Positions 9,367-19,454 of a stretch of DNA of 64,000 bases are shown one piece after another. The notes beneath the pieces are model-generated. The model ran no database searches. It was not told where the DNA came from and worked only from the letters and a program-made list of their open reading frames with translations. Source of the DNA: Lachnospiraceae bacterium (GTDB taxonomy: Bacteria; Bacillota; Clostridia; Lachnospirales; Lachnospiraceae); assembly GCA_910575155.1 (NCBI GenBank), contig CAJTDX010000005.1, forward strand, positions 97,765 through 161,764. Reading direction: 5' to 3'. Position numbers and translations under genes: made by a program. Numbering within the stretch: position 1 is the first letter of the stretch; the number at the start of each line of letters is the position of its first letter.

Positions 9367-9831
9367 ATGGAAAATGCATCAGTGCTGAAATTTCATGCGG
9401 ACGATATTATTTTGAAAGAAGGCGGAACTTATGAGGAAATGTATAAAATTATATCCGGTTCTGTAGCAGTTTATATCCGGTATGGGGAAAAGGAGGAACA
9501 CTTGATTGGGATTTATTCCAAGTCCAAGTGTTTCGGCGAAACTAATGTGCTTTCCAGCCATCCAAGTATTTATACGGTTGTTGCCTATGGGGATGTGTTT
9601 CTGATGCGCATTACAAAGGATTCTCTGGAAGAATTTATCAGGAGAAATCCCAGAAATGCAATTGATATCATGCAGAATATGGTACATACCAATATGCTGA
9701 TGCAGAAAAATATTGATCTGCTGCTGGACGATATTTATGAAAAACAGGATATCAATAAGAGAAGAACAGAAGAAATAAAAGACAAGATTAAACAGTACCG
9801 CATGAACGGATTTAATCTTTTAGGAGTTTAA
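9367..9831 (+). CDS. stand-alone cyclic-nucleotide-binding domain protein
   Basis: 154 aa. Residues 5-115 form the beta-roll of the CAP/cNMP fold (KFHADDIILKEGG, then SGSVAVYIRYG, then CFGETNVLSS). Residues 116-145 form one long charged helix. There is no DNA-binding winged helix at the C-terminus, so it is not a Crp/Fnr transcription factor. Lying between two symporters with unusual cytosolic domains and one base from the second, it may control transport by contact. The arginine that normally binds the phosphate of cAMP is not seen after the FGE motif, so the ligand may be another molecule. GGAGG lies before the ATG. Confidence 0.8.
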   Translation: MENASVLKFHADDIILKEGGTYEEMYKIISGSVAVYIRYGEKEEHLIGIYSKSKCFGETNVLSSHPSIYTVVAYGDVFLMRITKDSLEEFIRRNPRNAIDIMQNMVHTNMLMQKNIDLLLDDIYEKQDINKRRTEEIKDKIKQYRMNGFNLLGV

Positions 9832-9832
9832 A

Positions 9833-11410
9833 ATGCAGGATTACACCCTGAAAAATCATGATATAGATGCGGCGTGTCATGAAGTCGAGACATTTTGTGA
9901 ACGCGCCAACGGGGAAAAAAGGGACATTCTCCGCACACGACTGGCTGTGGAAGAGATCCTGCTGAACTATCAGGAAGCTTTGGGCACAAAGGGAACTTTT
10001 CAATTTCAGTGCAGAAAGCGGATAAACCGTCTGTATGTCAGTTTTTCTGTTCCAGGAGAAAGAAACGATGTGGTTCATACGGACGGCGGCGAAGAAAGCG
10101 CTATCCTGAAAGGCATCCTTTCAGGTATGGGAGAAATTCCCACATGGCAGTTCAAAAACGGAGTCAATTACCTTACCTTTACATTAAAAAAGAAAAAATT
10201 ATCTCCTGCAGTATCGCTGCTGGCAGCAGTGGCGCTGGCTCTTTTTTGCGGTATGGTAAGCAGTTTTCTGCCGGAAAAAACGGTTCATTTTCTTTCAGAG
10301 GAAATGATTACGCCTGTTTTTGACGCATTTATGGGGCTGTTGAGCGCTGTTGCAGGTCCCCTGATCTTTTTGTCGGTGGCAGGCGGTATTTCTAATATCG
10401 GGGATATTGCAACGCTGGGAAAAGTCGGAAAGCGGATGATCGGCAGGTTTTTATGGATGACGCTGATTTTTACGACAGTATTCGGCATTGCCATCCTGCC
10501 TTTATTTCCTCTTGCAGGCAGCGGCGGCAGTTCCTTTCAGCTTTCGGAACTTCTGGAAATGGTTCTTGGAATTGTACCGGACAATTTTTTTACTCCTTTT
10601 TTGGAGGGAAATCCTTTACAGATTATTTTTCTTGCAGCCCTTGCAGGGATGGCAATGCTGATTCTGGGGAACAGGGCCGCGATTGTTTCGCTGTTTTTAG
10701 AACAGGCAAATGCCATTATATTACTGATCATGGAAAATATCAGCGCTTTTGTCCCCGTTTTCATTTTTGGAAGTCTTTTCAATATGATTCTTGGCAAAAA
10801 CTTTTCTGTACTGCTGAAAGCCTATAAAGTGCTGCCGGTTATGCTGCTTGGAGATGTCTTTCTTATGGCGGTTTATACAGGTCTTGTGTGCATTCGTAAA
10901 AAAGTTTCTACGGCAGTCTTCCTGAAAAAAGTTTTTCCGGTTTTCCTGATCGGTCTGACAACAGCTTCTTCTGCCGCCGCATTTTTGGAGAACAGGAACG
11001 TGTGCGAGGAAAAGCTGGGGATTGATAAAAAAATTGTAAATATCGGCGTTCCTCTTGGTCAGGTGGTATTCATGCCGGGATTTTCCATTTTATATTTTGT
11101 AATGGGAATTTGCATGGCGGAGATTTATGGTGTGAAGATCTCCCCGGTATGGCTGATTACAGCGCTGATCATTGCGGTAGTACTGGCCGTGGCGACACCG
11201 CCCATTCCCGGAGGCGCTCTTGCCTGCTATACGATTCTGCTTTTACAGCTTGAAATCCCTGCCCAGGCCATTGCGATTGCAGTCGCCATAAATGTGATAC
11301 TGGATTTTTTTGCTACAGCGGTAGATTTGTTCTGTCTGGAGGCAGAGTTGACAGAACTGGCGGGGGAGCTTGAGATGCTGGATGTGGAGAAAATCCGGAA
11401 AACATTTTAA
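9833..11410 (+). CDS. dicarboxylate/amino-acid:cation symporter with N-terminal RsbW/GHKL-like domain (copy 2)
   Basis: 525 aa, paralogue of the gene at 7734 along its whole length. Residues 1-118 hold the cytosolic ATPase-like domain with RLAVEEILLNYQEALG, here with both the glutamate and the asparagine of a genuine N-box. Residues 125-500 are the DAACS membrane domain (TTASSAAAFLENRN, PPIPGGALACYTILLLQ). It starts one base after the stop of the cNMP gene, with TAGGAGT inside that gene's end as ribosome site, so the two are coupled. It is the last gene of the operon. No clear terminator follows. Confidence 0.88.
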   Translation: MQDYTLKNHDIDAACHEVETFCERANGEKRDILRTRLAVEEILLNYQEALGTKGTFQFQCRKRINRLYVSFSVPGERNDVVHTDGGEESAILKGILSGMGEIPTWQFKNGVNYLTFTLKKKKLSPAVSLLAAVALALFCGMVSSFLPEKTVHFLSEEMITPVFDAFMGLLSAVAGPLIFLSVAGGISNIGDIATLGKVGKRMIGRFLWMTLIFTTVFGIAILPLFPLAGSGGSSFQLSELLEMVLGIVPDNFFTPFLEGNPLQIIFLAALAGMAMLILGNRAAIVSLFLEQANAIILLIMENISAFVPVFIFGSLFNMILGKNFSVLLKAYKVLPVMLLGDVFLMAVYTGLVCIRKKVSTAVFLKKVFPVFLIGLTTASSAAAFLENRNVCEEKLGIDKKIVNIGVPLGQVVFMPGFSILYFVMGICMAEIYGVKISPVWLITALIIAVVLAVATPPIPGGALACYTILLLQLEIPAQAIAIAVAINVILDFFATAVDLFCLEAELTELAGELEMLDVEKIRKTF

Positions 11411-11454
11411 AATTCTTCGCATGGATGATGTGTGCATGTGTTTCCAAAATCGCG

Positions 11455-11547
11455 TTTCCAGTCCGGAAATTCCGCGATGTGCAGAAGCTGTGGGAAGATG
11501 GAAATTCAGGCATAAAATATGAGGAAGAAGACGAGGGAATTGCTTAA
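11455..11547 (+). pseudogene. relic of an Rpn-family nuclease gene
   Basis: The frame reads FPVRKFRDVQKLW, then GNSGIKYEEEDEG, and stops. The first part matches PVQKFRDVQKLY and the second TNSGIKYDEGEEA of the complete Rpn protein at 26562-27542, where the two pieces are about 190 residues apart. This is therefore an internally deleted, dead copy. It ends at the sequence CTTAACTTAAAGATA, which also begins the tnpV block at 18936. Confidence 0.65.
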
Positions 11548-11637
11548 CTTAAAGATAACATATACGTACAGCCTGTTGATACATTGCTTGCAGATCCCCC
11601 GCAGAAACCAAACCATACAGAAAAGGAGTTTTTGCAT

Positions 11638-11885
11638 ATGAAATCACTATTTGAACAGTTAGGCGGCACATACACCAATCTTCTCACAAGCGGCAGGCTC
11701 AACGCCTATCTTGCCGATATCGACAGGCAGGCACAGAAACGCTTTGAAAGGCTTATAGAGAACATGAAACAGGCACAGGGAAACAGAACGCCTAAAGGAA
11801 AAAAATGCCTTAGAATGGACAGGGCGGGGCAATAATATAAGGGCGTGTGCAAGGGAGATTGTAGACGAGGAAATCATTTACGCAT
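11638..11885 (+). pseudogene. tnpV: tnpV with internal deletion and frameshift
   Basis: Starts MKSLFEQLGGTY like the intact tnpV at 19031, then jumps straight to TNLLTSGRLNAYLADIDRQA. About 41 codons are missing, with the deletion lying between two ACATA repeats. Near 11780 a further change shifts the frame, so the C-terminus is wrong and the frame stops at 11835, although nucleotide similarity runs to 11885. The same upstream 95 bases also precede the intact gene. Confidence 0.75.
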
Positions 11886-11994
11886 GAAAAAAGTTGTAAA
11901 TGAAACAGACAAATCGGCGTGTTAAATTAAATGGCATAGGTGCAATGTTGTAAACGGATAGTATTGGAAAATCAGTATCTATGCAAGCAAAGAA

Positions 11995-12027
11995 AAGAGA
12001 GCGACTGCAATAGGCATCCGCTCTCTT
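11995..12027 (-). terminator. terminator of the LysR gene
   Basis: On the minus strand AAGAGAGCG and CGCTCTCTT pair perfectly over a 15-base loop and are followed by a T-rich run. It lies 20 bases past the LysR stop. Confidence 0.75.
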
Positions 12028-12046
12028 TTGGTACATAAGAGAAATG

Positions 12047-12946
12047 CTATACATATTCTCTTTCTTCCCTGTCATCTAATAACTGTAAGACTAATTGCAT
12101 TTGTGGGCTTATCCATTTGTTTTTATGGTAAACACATACAGAAGTATACATTCTTTCATCCAGTTCTGTTTTTATCTGAATCAAGGAGCCATTTTTTAAT
12201 TCTTCCCGAATGGCAAAGATGGGAACATAAGCGATCCCCAGATTATTCATAACGCTTCTTTTTACGGCTTCAATGCTTTGCATTTTCATATATGGGTTGA
12301 GGATAATGTCTTTGCGCTCAAGATATTCTGTTATTCCCCGCTGGTAATTGCTGTTTGGTTCATTACAAATCATGCTTAATGATTTGCGCTGGTGAGGTGA
12401 GATGAAATCAAGTTCTTTTGTATCTGCAAACGGTGCCGCCACAAGGCAAGCCCGAAAGGGGCTTAGCAGTTTATGTATAATTGTATCTGGATAATTGCCT
12501 TTATCACAGTCTATCCCAATATCTGCAATACCGTTTATGATGGCATGGTTAATCTCATCGGAGGGCAGGGAATTAATAACAAGCTGTATGTTAGGGGCTT
12601 TATGTAAAAAGGATTGAATCAATGACTGCATATTATAAATTAAAATGGAATCTGGAATTGCCAGACGTAAAGTGCCTGTTATTTCTGACAGGCTTTTTCC
12701 GTAATTGTTTATCTGTTCCGTAGCTTGCAGTATGGTTTCCACATAAGGGAGGATGTCTTTTCCCGCTTGTGTCAATTCCATTTTTCTGCCTATTTTTTCA
12801 AACAGTTTTATAGACAGTTCTTCTTCAAGCTGCTTCATCTGGAAAGTTACCGTTGACTGCGTGTAGTTTAATTTATCAGCGGCATTTTGGAAACTGCCAG
12901 TTTCAAGTATTGTCTTAAGGGTTATCAGATTTTTCGTGTTCATCAA
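12047..12946 (-). CDS. LysR family transcriptional regulator
   Basis: 299 aa. The winged helix-turn-helix is at residues 4-62 (TLKTILETGSFQNAADKLNY, then QSTVTFQMKQLEEEL). Residues 90-290 form the periplasmic-binding-like effector domain (LRLAIPDSILIYNMQSLI). It is divergent to the acyl-CoA dehydrogenase gene with 159 bases between them, the classic arrangement for a LysR protein that controls its neighbour in response to a metabolite. Effector unknown. It lies between tnpV relics and element E1, so it is probably cargo. Confidence 0.9.
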   Translation of the reverse strand: MMNTKNLITLKTILETGSFQNAADKLNYTQSTVTFQMKQLEEELSIKLFEKIGRKMELTQAGKDILPYVETILQATEQINNYGKSLSEITGTLRLAIPDSILIYNMQSLIQSFLHKAPNIQLVINSLPSDEINHAIINGIADIGIDCDKGNYPDTIIHKLLSPFRACLVAAPFADTKELDFISPHQRKSLSMICNEPNSNYQRGITEYLERKDIILNPYMKMQSIEAVKRSVMNNLGIAYVPIFAIREELKNGSLIQIKTELDERMYTSVCVYHKNKWISPQMQLVLQLLDDREEREYV

Positions 12947-13105
12947 CGTGACCTCTCAAAATACATTTATAAAATTGAATCCTGTTATCGAAAATATTAA
13001 CTTTTTTAATGTGATTTGCAATGTTATTATAACTGACAGACAGAAGAAAAACAAGCTGGTTGAAAGAAAAATTCAACTTATGACTACAGAAAGGAGAAGT
13101 AGATT

Positions 13106-14248
13106 ATGAATTTTAAATTTAGTGAAGAAGAAAAAAAGGTAATTGACCTTATCCATGAATTTGGAGTGAATGAGGTTGCGCCATTGGCGGCAGAGATTGA
13201 TGAGCAGGAGCGTTTTCCCGAAGAAAACAGGAAAAGGTTGGCAGAACTCGGCATGATGGGGATTTGCTATCCGAAGGAATATGGCGGCTCAGGACATTCG
13301 TATCTTGCTTATATCGCAGTGATTGAGGAATTGGCAAAGCATTGTTCCACGACATCGGTTATGTTATCAGACCATCATTCTCTGGGTTCATTCCCGCTTG
13401 CGGAGTTTGGCACAGAAGAACAAAAGCAGAAATTCCTTGTGCCATTATTGAAAGGGGAAAAGCTCGGAGCCTTTGCGGTAACGGAACCCTCGGCGGGAAG
13501 TGATTTAGGAAACCAGCAGACAACGGCAAAAGATATGGGAGATTACTGGCTGTTAAATGGCTCAAAAATATTTATCACAAATGGATTTTATGCGGACACC
13601 TATTTTGTAACTGCCATGACAGACAGGAGCCAGCGGAGCAGGGGGATTTCTGGTTTCGTTGTGGAGAAGGGAACCCCTGGCTTTACGTTTGGGACAAAGG
13701 AAAAGAAAATGGGCATCCGTGGCTCTGCCACCTATGAATTGGTTTTCCAAGATTGCAAAATTCCAAAGGAAAATTTATTAGGAGAATTGGGAAAGGGCTT
13801 TAAAATGGCTCTTATGACATTAGATGGCGGACGGATAGGGGTTGCTGCGCAAGCGTTAGGCATTGCCCAAAGTGCCATTGACCATTGCAAGGAATATGTT
13901 ACAGAGCATATGCAGGGTGAGAAAAGGATTTCCCAATACCAGTTTACGCAATTTGAGCTTGCAGATATGCAGGCAAGGGTTGACGCAGCCCGTCTGCTTG
14001 TTTATCGTGCGGCACAGGCAAAGCAAGACCATGAGCCTTTTTCACATTTAGCCGCAATGGGGAAATTGTATGCGGCAGAAGCGGCAACAAATGTGACACG
14101 TCGTTGTGTCCAACTTGTAGGGTATGATGGATATTCAAGGGAGTTCCCGTTTGAACGCCTGATGCGTGATGCAAAAATTACCGAGATTTATGAGGGGACA
14201 AGTGAAGTGCAACGGATGGTTATCTCATCATGGATGGGAATTAAATAG
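13106..14248 (+). CDS. acyl-CoA dehydrogenase
   Basis: 380 aa, the normal length of the family. Flavin-dependent alpha,beta-dehydrogenation of an acyl-CoA, with electrons usually passed to EtfAB. Visible family signatures: AFAVTEPSAGSD (near residue 115), FITNG (near 155), and the C-terminal IYEGTSEVQRMVIS with the catalytic base Glu363. The sequence is closest in style to short-chain (butyryl-CoA) enzymes, but the substrate cannot be set. No etfAB or thiolase is nearby, so it would depend on host partners. AGGAGAAG precedes the ATG. The divergent LysR is the likely regulator. Confidence 0.9.
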   Translation: MNFKFSEEEKKVIDLIHEFGVNEVAPLAAEIDEQERFPEENRKRLAELGMMGICYPKEYGGSGHSYLAYIAVIEELAKHCSTTSVMLSDHHSLGSFPLAEFGTEEQKQKFLVPLLKGEKLGAFAVTEPSAGSDLGNQQTTAKDMGDYWLLNGSKIFITNGFYADTYFVTAMTDRSQRSRGISGFVVEKGTPGFTFGTKEKKMGIRGSATYELVFQDCKIPKENLLGELGKGFKMALMTLDGGRIGVAAQALGIAQSAIDHCKEYVTEHMQGEKRISQYQFTQFELADMQARVDAARLLVYRAAQAKQDHEPFSHLAAMGKLYAAEAATNVTRRCVQLVGYDGYSREFPFERLMRDAKITEIYEGTSEVQRMVISSWMGIK

Positions 14249-14424
14249 GGCTAAGAAGATGTGACAGCACAGGCAGATAAAATTCAGTCGGGTTATATGC
14301 AACTGTAAATAAAGTAAGCCCACCAAATAAAAAAACGGTAAATTTGGATGGTGTTCCGTAAGGAAGTTACTCTAAAAATTGTAATATCTTAATATGCTGC
14401 TATGTAGACAGTGCAGCCTTGCGG

Positions 14425-16146
<1,722 letters not shown>

Positions 16147-16205
16147 TTATCATACCATATCTGGCAGAATACTTCAACGCTTTAAAGCCTTAATTCAAAG
16201 CCTGT

Positions 16206-16469
16206 TTATGCGTTTAGGAGAATACGCTTGGTCTTTTCCTCTATGCTTTCAGATGCGGAAGCGTTAAAATGGGCATTGACTGTGTAAACCGTGCCGTCTA
16301 TTTCTTTCTGGAAATTAAGTGGATGGGGATATTGCGACCTGCGAAACCATGCCAACCGTTCTTCTTTTGTCATGGATGCAAGGCAGTCCGTAATCCCATC
16401 AATCATCTGACGGATGGCAGTTTCTTCTGACAATTCTTCTTTTTCTGTGTCGCTAAAAGGCTCATTCAT
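16206..16469 (-). CDS. tnpW: TnpW family protein of E1
   Basis: 87 aa. The conserved part is near the C-terminus: FQKEIDGTVYTVNAHFNASA followed by ESIEEKTKRILLN. The same module is found in E3 (46168) and, weakly, E2 (25697). Named after the small Tn4451 ORF; biochemical role unknown. The start codon overlaps the relaxase stop as ATGA, so it is made together with the relaxase. The gap to the recombinase start is about 105 bases. Confidence 0.7.
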   Translation of the reverse strand: MNEPFSDTEKEELSEETAIRQMIDGITDCLASMTKEERLAWFRRSQYPHPLNFQKEIDGTVYTVNAHFNASASESIEEKTKRILLNA

Positions 16470-17830
16470 CGAAATGATTCCTCCCTCCTGCGGTCTGCCC
16501 TGCCAGCTCTGGCGTTTGTATTTGACCGCTGATTTCCAATCGTGTCGTGGATTTGGTCTAAGCAGTTGTCGATATGGGCAGAGCGTTTTTCAATCCCGTC
16601 TGCATATTTTAGACGCTTCCTAAGCTCGGTTATCTGTTCCGTCACGCCCTGTTTTTCGGCTCGGAGTGTTTCTTTTTCGGCTGGTGTGGCACGGCGTACC
16701 TTATTCCGCAAGTGCTGGCGGTAGTCGATAAGTTTATTCATTTCGGTCTGGTTTTGCTCCCTATCGGCGTGTAAGTCGGAGAGTGTGGAGATGCCCTGCT
16801 TTGACATATATCTTACCTGTGCGGTGATTTCATCTAACTTCCGCAATTCTTCTTTCATCAGCGGGCTTGTCGGCTTGTAGTCCGTGCCTTTGGGGAATAT
16901 CCCTAACTGATAGCACCAGTAGTAATATAACGCTAAGATTCCCGTGGTTTTCTGGTGTGGTTTCCATGCGTTTTTGTACTGCTCTGGCATATGCGGGGAG
17001 TAGGAAATCCTTGCTTTGTGATTCCCAAATTTGTATGCTCCCTTTAAACATGACTGTATGAAATCGGGAGTCAACCGCTCGTCAAGCGTGTCTAACCTTG
17101 TGAAATGCCTGTACTGCGGCAGCTTCATTTTCCAATGGCTGCCCGAAAAATCAATCTCATATCCCTTGTCGGCAAGGTATTTCATCATGTGCTGCAAATC
17201 CCTGCTCCCATTAATTGCCTCCCTTAAATCCTCACGATAGACGTTGTAGCGTGTCGGCTTGCCGCTCTTTTCATCCAGATAAATCGGTCTTGAGGGGGCT
17301 TTCTTCGGCTTGTCAATTACCGACAGTCCGTACTCAAGGCACAATCGGTCGGACACTTCCCTCAACCTTCTTTGTTCTGATTTTGAGTAATTGTATTTGC
17401 TCCCGTCCAGATAAGAAATGGAGTTGAAGTAGAAATGGTTGTGCAAATGTCCTTTGTCAAGGTGGGTGGCAACGATTATCTGGTATTTGCCGCCCCACAT
17501 CTCCCTTACTAATTTCAGTCCGATTTCGTGGCACTGTTCGGGCGTTACCTCGTCTGGCTTGAAACTCTGGTAACCATGCCAAGCGATATATCCACCTGTC
17601 TTTTGGTACTGTTTCTTCGTCAAAATCATCTGCTGTAATGCTGTTTCTTTCATACAGTTGACAGCGGAAACATACTCGCCCTCATTTGTTTTTAACGGAT
17701 TCTTCACATAGGAGAACACGTCAAAGAAGCCCTGCATTTCCCGATTCGGCACGGTCTTTTCTGGGTTTTCTATATAATCAATCACGTCTTTTATGCTCCC
17801 TTTGACATGCCATAGGCTCGTTACCGCCAT
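16466..17830 (-). CDS. relaxase/mobilization nuclease of E1 (MOBP-like)
   Basis: 454 aa. It should nick one strand at oriT and stay bound to the 5' end during transfer by a helper conjugation system. The metal-binding motif THLDKGHLHNHFYF has His123, Asp125, His128, His130 and His132. Tyr residues suited to nicking lie near residues 75-87 (KQYQKTGGYIAWHGY). Residues 345-450 are a coiled coil (MNKLIDYRQHLRNKVRRATP). Nearly the same as the relaxases of E2 and E3. Intact, but its MobC partner in E1 is broken. Confidence 0.9.
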   Translation of the reverse strand: MAVTSLWHVKGSIKDVIDYIENPEKTVPNREMQGFFDVFSYVKNPLKTNEGEYVSAVNCMKETALQQMILTKKQYQKTGGYIAWHGYQSFKPDEVTPEQCHEIGLKLVREMWGGKYQIIVATHLDKGHLHNHFYFNSISYLDGSKYNYSKSEQRRLREVSDRLCLEYGLSVIDKPKKAPSRPIYLDEKSGKPTRYNVYREDLREAINGSRDLQHMMKYLADKGYEIDFSGSHWKMKLPQYRHFTRLDTLDERLTPDFIQSCLKGAYKFGNHKARISYSPHMPEQYKNAWKPHQKTTGILALYYYWCYQLGIFPKGTDYKPTSPLMKEELRKLDEITAQVRYMSKQGISTLSDLHADREQNQTEMNKLIDYRQHLRNKVRRATPAEKETLRAEKQGVTEQITELRKRLKYADGIEKRSAHIDNCLDQIHDTIGNQRSNTNARAGRADRRREESFR

Positions 17831-17831
17831 A

Positions 17832-18188
17832 TCAGACCGCCCCCTGTTCCGTCAATTCTTCTACGCTAAATCGTTGTGGGAGAGTTGTTTTCTGCTGCAA
17901 TTCTAAAATAAAATCTTCAATCTCCTTACAGATTTCGGCGGCGGTTGGATAGTAGGGAACACATTTTTTAAAGGCAGGATGTACCTCATAAAGTGTGTTC
18001 AGCAACTCCCAAAACTCTTTCTCTGGCTGTGGCTGCGGGGCGGTTCCCTTGCATAACTGGTGCATAAATCCTGCTGCGGACAGACCGCAAGCGGCGGCGC
18101 ACTGCTTTAATTTTTGGTGTTCTTCCTCGTTCAATCAGACAGTAATCGGGACATTCGGCACGTCCTTTTCTGGTTTTTCTCTGCTCAT
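17832..18188 (-). pseudogene. mobC: mobC (relaxosome accessory) of E1 with an in-frame stop
   Basis: The 118-codon frame from ATG 18188 matches the intact copies at 23984 and 44449. Codon 18 (18137-18135) is TGA where both others have CGA (Arg) in the run PITVRLNE, a ribbon-helix-helix strand that touches DNA. Restart at a TTG at 18134 would remove the DNA-binding strand. The rest (AACGLSAAGFMHQLCKG to EELTEQGAV) is preserved. A recent point mutation is likely. Mobilization of E1 may need MobC from E2 or E3. Confidence 0.88.
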
Positions 18189-18253
18189 TTTCCTTATCCT
18201 CCAGTCTTGAATTTTATTCTTAACAGGGTATTCAGGGATGTTCCCTGAGTAAG

Positions 18254-18300
18254 TCCACGGTCGCAAGCGACGTGGATTGGGATTGTGGCTGACACAATCC
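18254..18300. promoter_or_regulatory. oriT candidate hairpins of E1
   Basis: Two neighbouring hairpins upstream of mobC: TCCACGGTCGC/GCGACGTGGA with a loop of AA and a bulged G (18254-18276), and GGATTGTG/CACAATCC with loop GCTGA (18280-18300). Both occur in E2 and E3 in the same order. Location next to mobC and the relaxase, and conservation, point to the transfer origin. Confidence 0.5.
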
Positions 18301-18668
18301 GATGCTCGCTATCTCTGTGGACAACGCCGCAGAGCATTTTCCTATGCAGCAGCATTCTTTCATACCTGTCTTACCCGCCGAAAAGAAAATCCTATGTCCC
18401 TGCACCTCCGTTCTGGATTCGGTTTTTCTTGACTTTTGGATAAATGAAAAAGCCGCTACACCGCACCACGAACGACAGGAGTATTTTCTCCTGCTCAGAT
18501 TCGCAATGCTATGTAACGGCTTTGGGATTCAAAACCATGTTGCCATACGCCAGCCGAAAAAGGCAGTATAATTTCGGCAGCGGTCAGCCTTGTCCATTGG
18601 CTGACATTTCATTCTTCCATCTATGTGCTATTTAATTTTCAATCTTCCAATTCCCTTATGGGTATTTC

Positions 18669-18698
18669 AGAATACCATAGCGGCTGTACCTATGTCAA
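18669..18698 (-). promoter_or_regulatory. promoter of the E1 mob operon
   Basis: On the minus strand TTGACA (18698-18693) and TATTCT (18674-18669) are separated by 18 bases. The same promoter is found at 23474 and 43937. Confidence 0.7.
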
Positions 18699-18879
18699 GA
18701 TTTTGGGCAAACTTTTTAGTATTCCCTGTGGACGGGAATTTTATACGCTTATTTTTTGGTATGAGTTTTCGTGGCAAATTTATCATGAGTGAAACCAGAT
18801 AAGGAGAAAACTAAAAATTGTGTTTAAGACAACAGACACCATAATGTGGAGTGAATATCTTATTTGGAGGAAATAGAAA

Positions 18880-18945
18880 ATGGCAAAATCATTATTTGAG
18901 GAACTGGGCGGCAGATACGAAAGGCAAGGGGATTACTTAACTTAA
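18880..18945 (+). pseudogene. tnpV: 5' fragment of a tnpV gene
   Basis: Reads MAKSLFEELGGRYERQGDYL and then stops, because the sequence CTTAACTTAAAGATA interrupts it. The first 20 residues match the start of TnpV proteins. GGAGG lies upstream. A second, complete tnpV follows at 19031, so one tnpV-bearing sequence has landed inside another. Confidence 0.65.
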
Positions 18946-19030
18946 AGATAGTATATACATACAGCCTGCTGACACATTGCTTGCAGATGCCCCGCAGAAA
19001 CCAAACCATACAGAAAAGGAGTTTTTGCAT

Positions 19031-19402
19031 ATGAAGTCAATATTTGAACAGTTAGGCGGCACATATCACGAAGAAAATGGGTATCTTATTCCAGATTTAA
19101 TATTACCCAACGAAGAAGAACAGCCGATAGGCACATGGGGACAGCGGCATCAGGATTATCTGAAACAGTACCACAAGGTTACATACACCAATCTTCTCAC
19201 AAGTGGCAGACTGAACTCCTATCTAGCCGTCATTGACAGGCAGGCGCAGGAACGCTTTGAAAGGCTTATAGAGAGCATGAAACAGGCACAGGACATAACG
19301 GAACGGCTAAAGGAAGAAAATGCCATAGAGTGGACAGGCAAAATAAATAATATAAGGGCTTGTGCGAGGGAAATTGTGAACGGAGAAATTATTTTTATAT
19401 AA
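19031..19402 (+). CDS. tnpV: TnpV family transposon protein
   Basis: 123 aa from ATG 19031, after AAGGAG. Begins MKSIFEQLGGTYHEENGYLI and ends IRACAREIVNGEIIFI, the whole length of the TnpV family known from Tn4451-type elements. Function unknown; it is not needed for excision in Tn4451, as far as is known. The upstream 95 bases are the same as those before the broken copy at 11638, so the unit (leader plus tnpV) is repeated. Confidence 0.8.
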   Translation: MKSIFEQLGGTYHEENGYLIPDLILPNEEEQPIGTWGQRHQDYLKQYHKVTYTNLLTSGRLNSYLAVIDRQAQERFERLIESMKQAQDITERLKEENAIEWTGKINNIRACAREIVNGEIIFI

Positions 19403-19454
19403 TCAGAATTGGCGGCAGGGAATATAATTCTTTGCCGCCTTTCAAATGGAGTAA

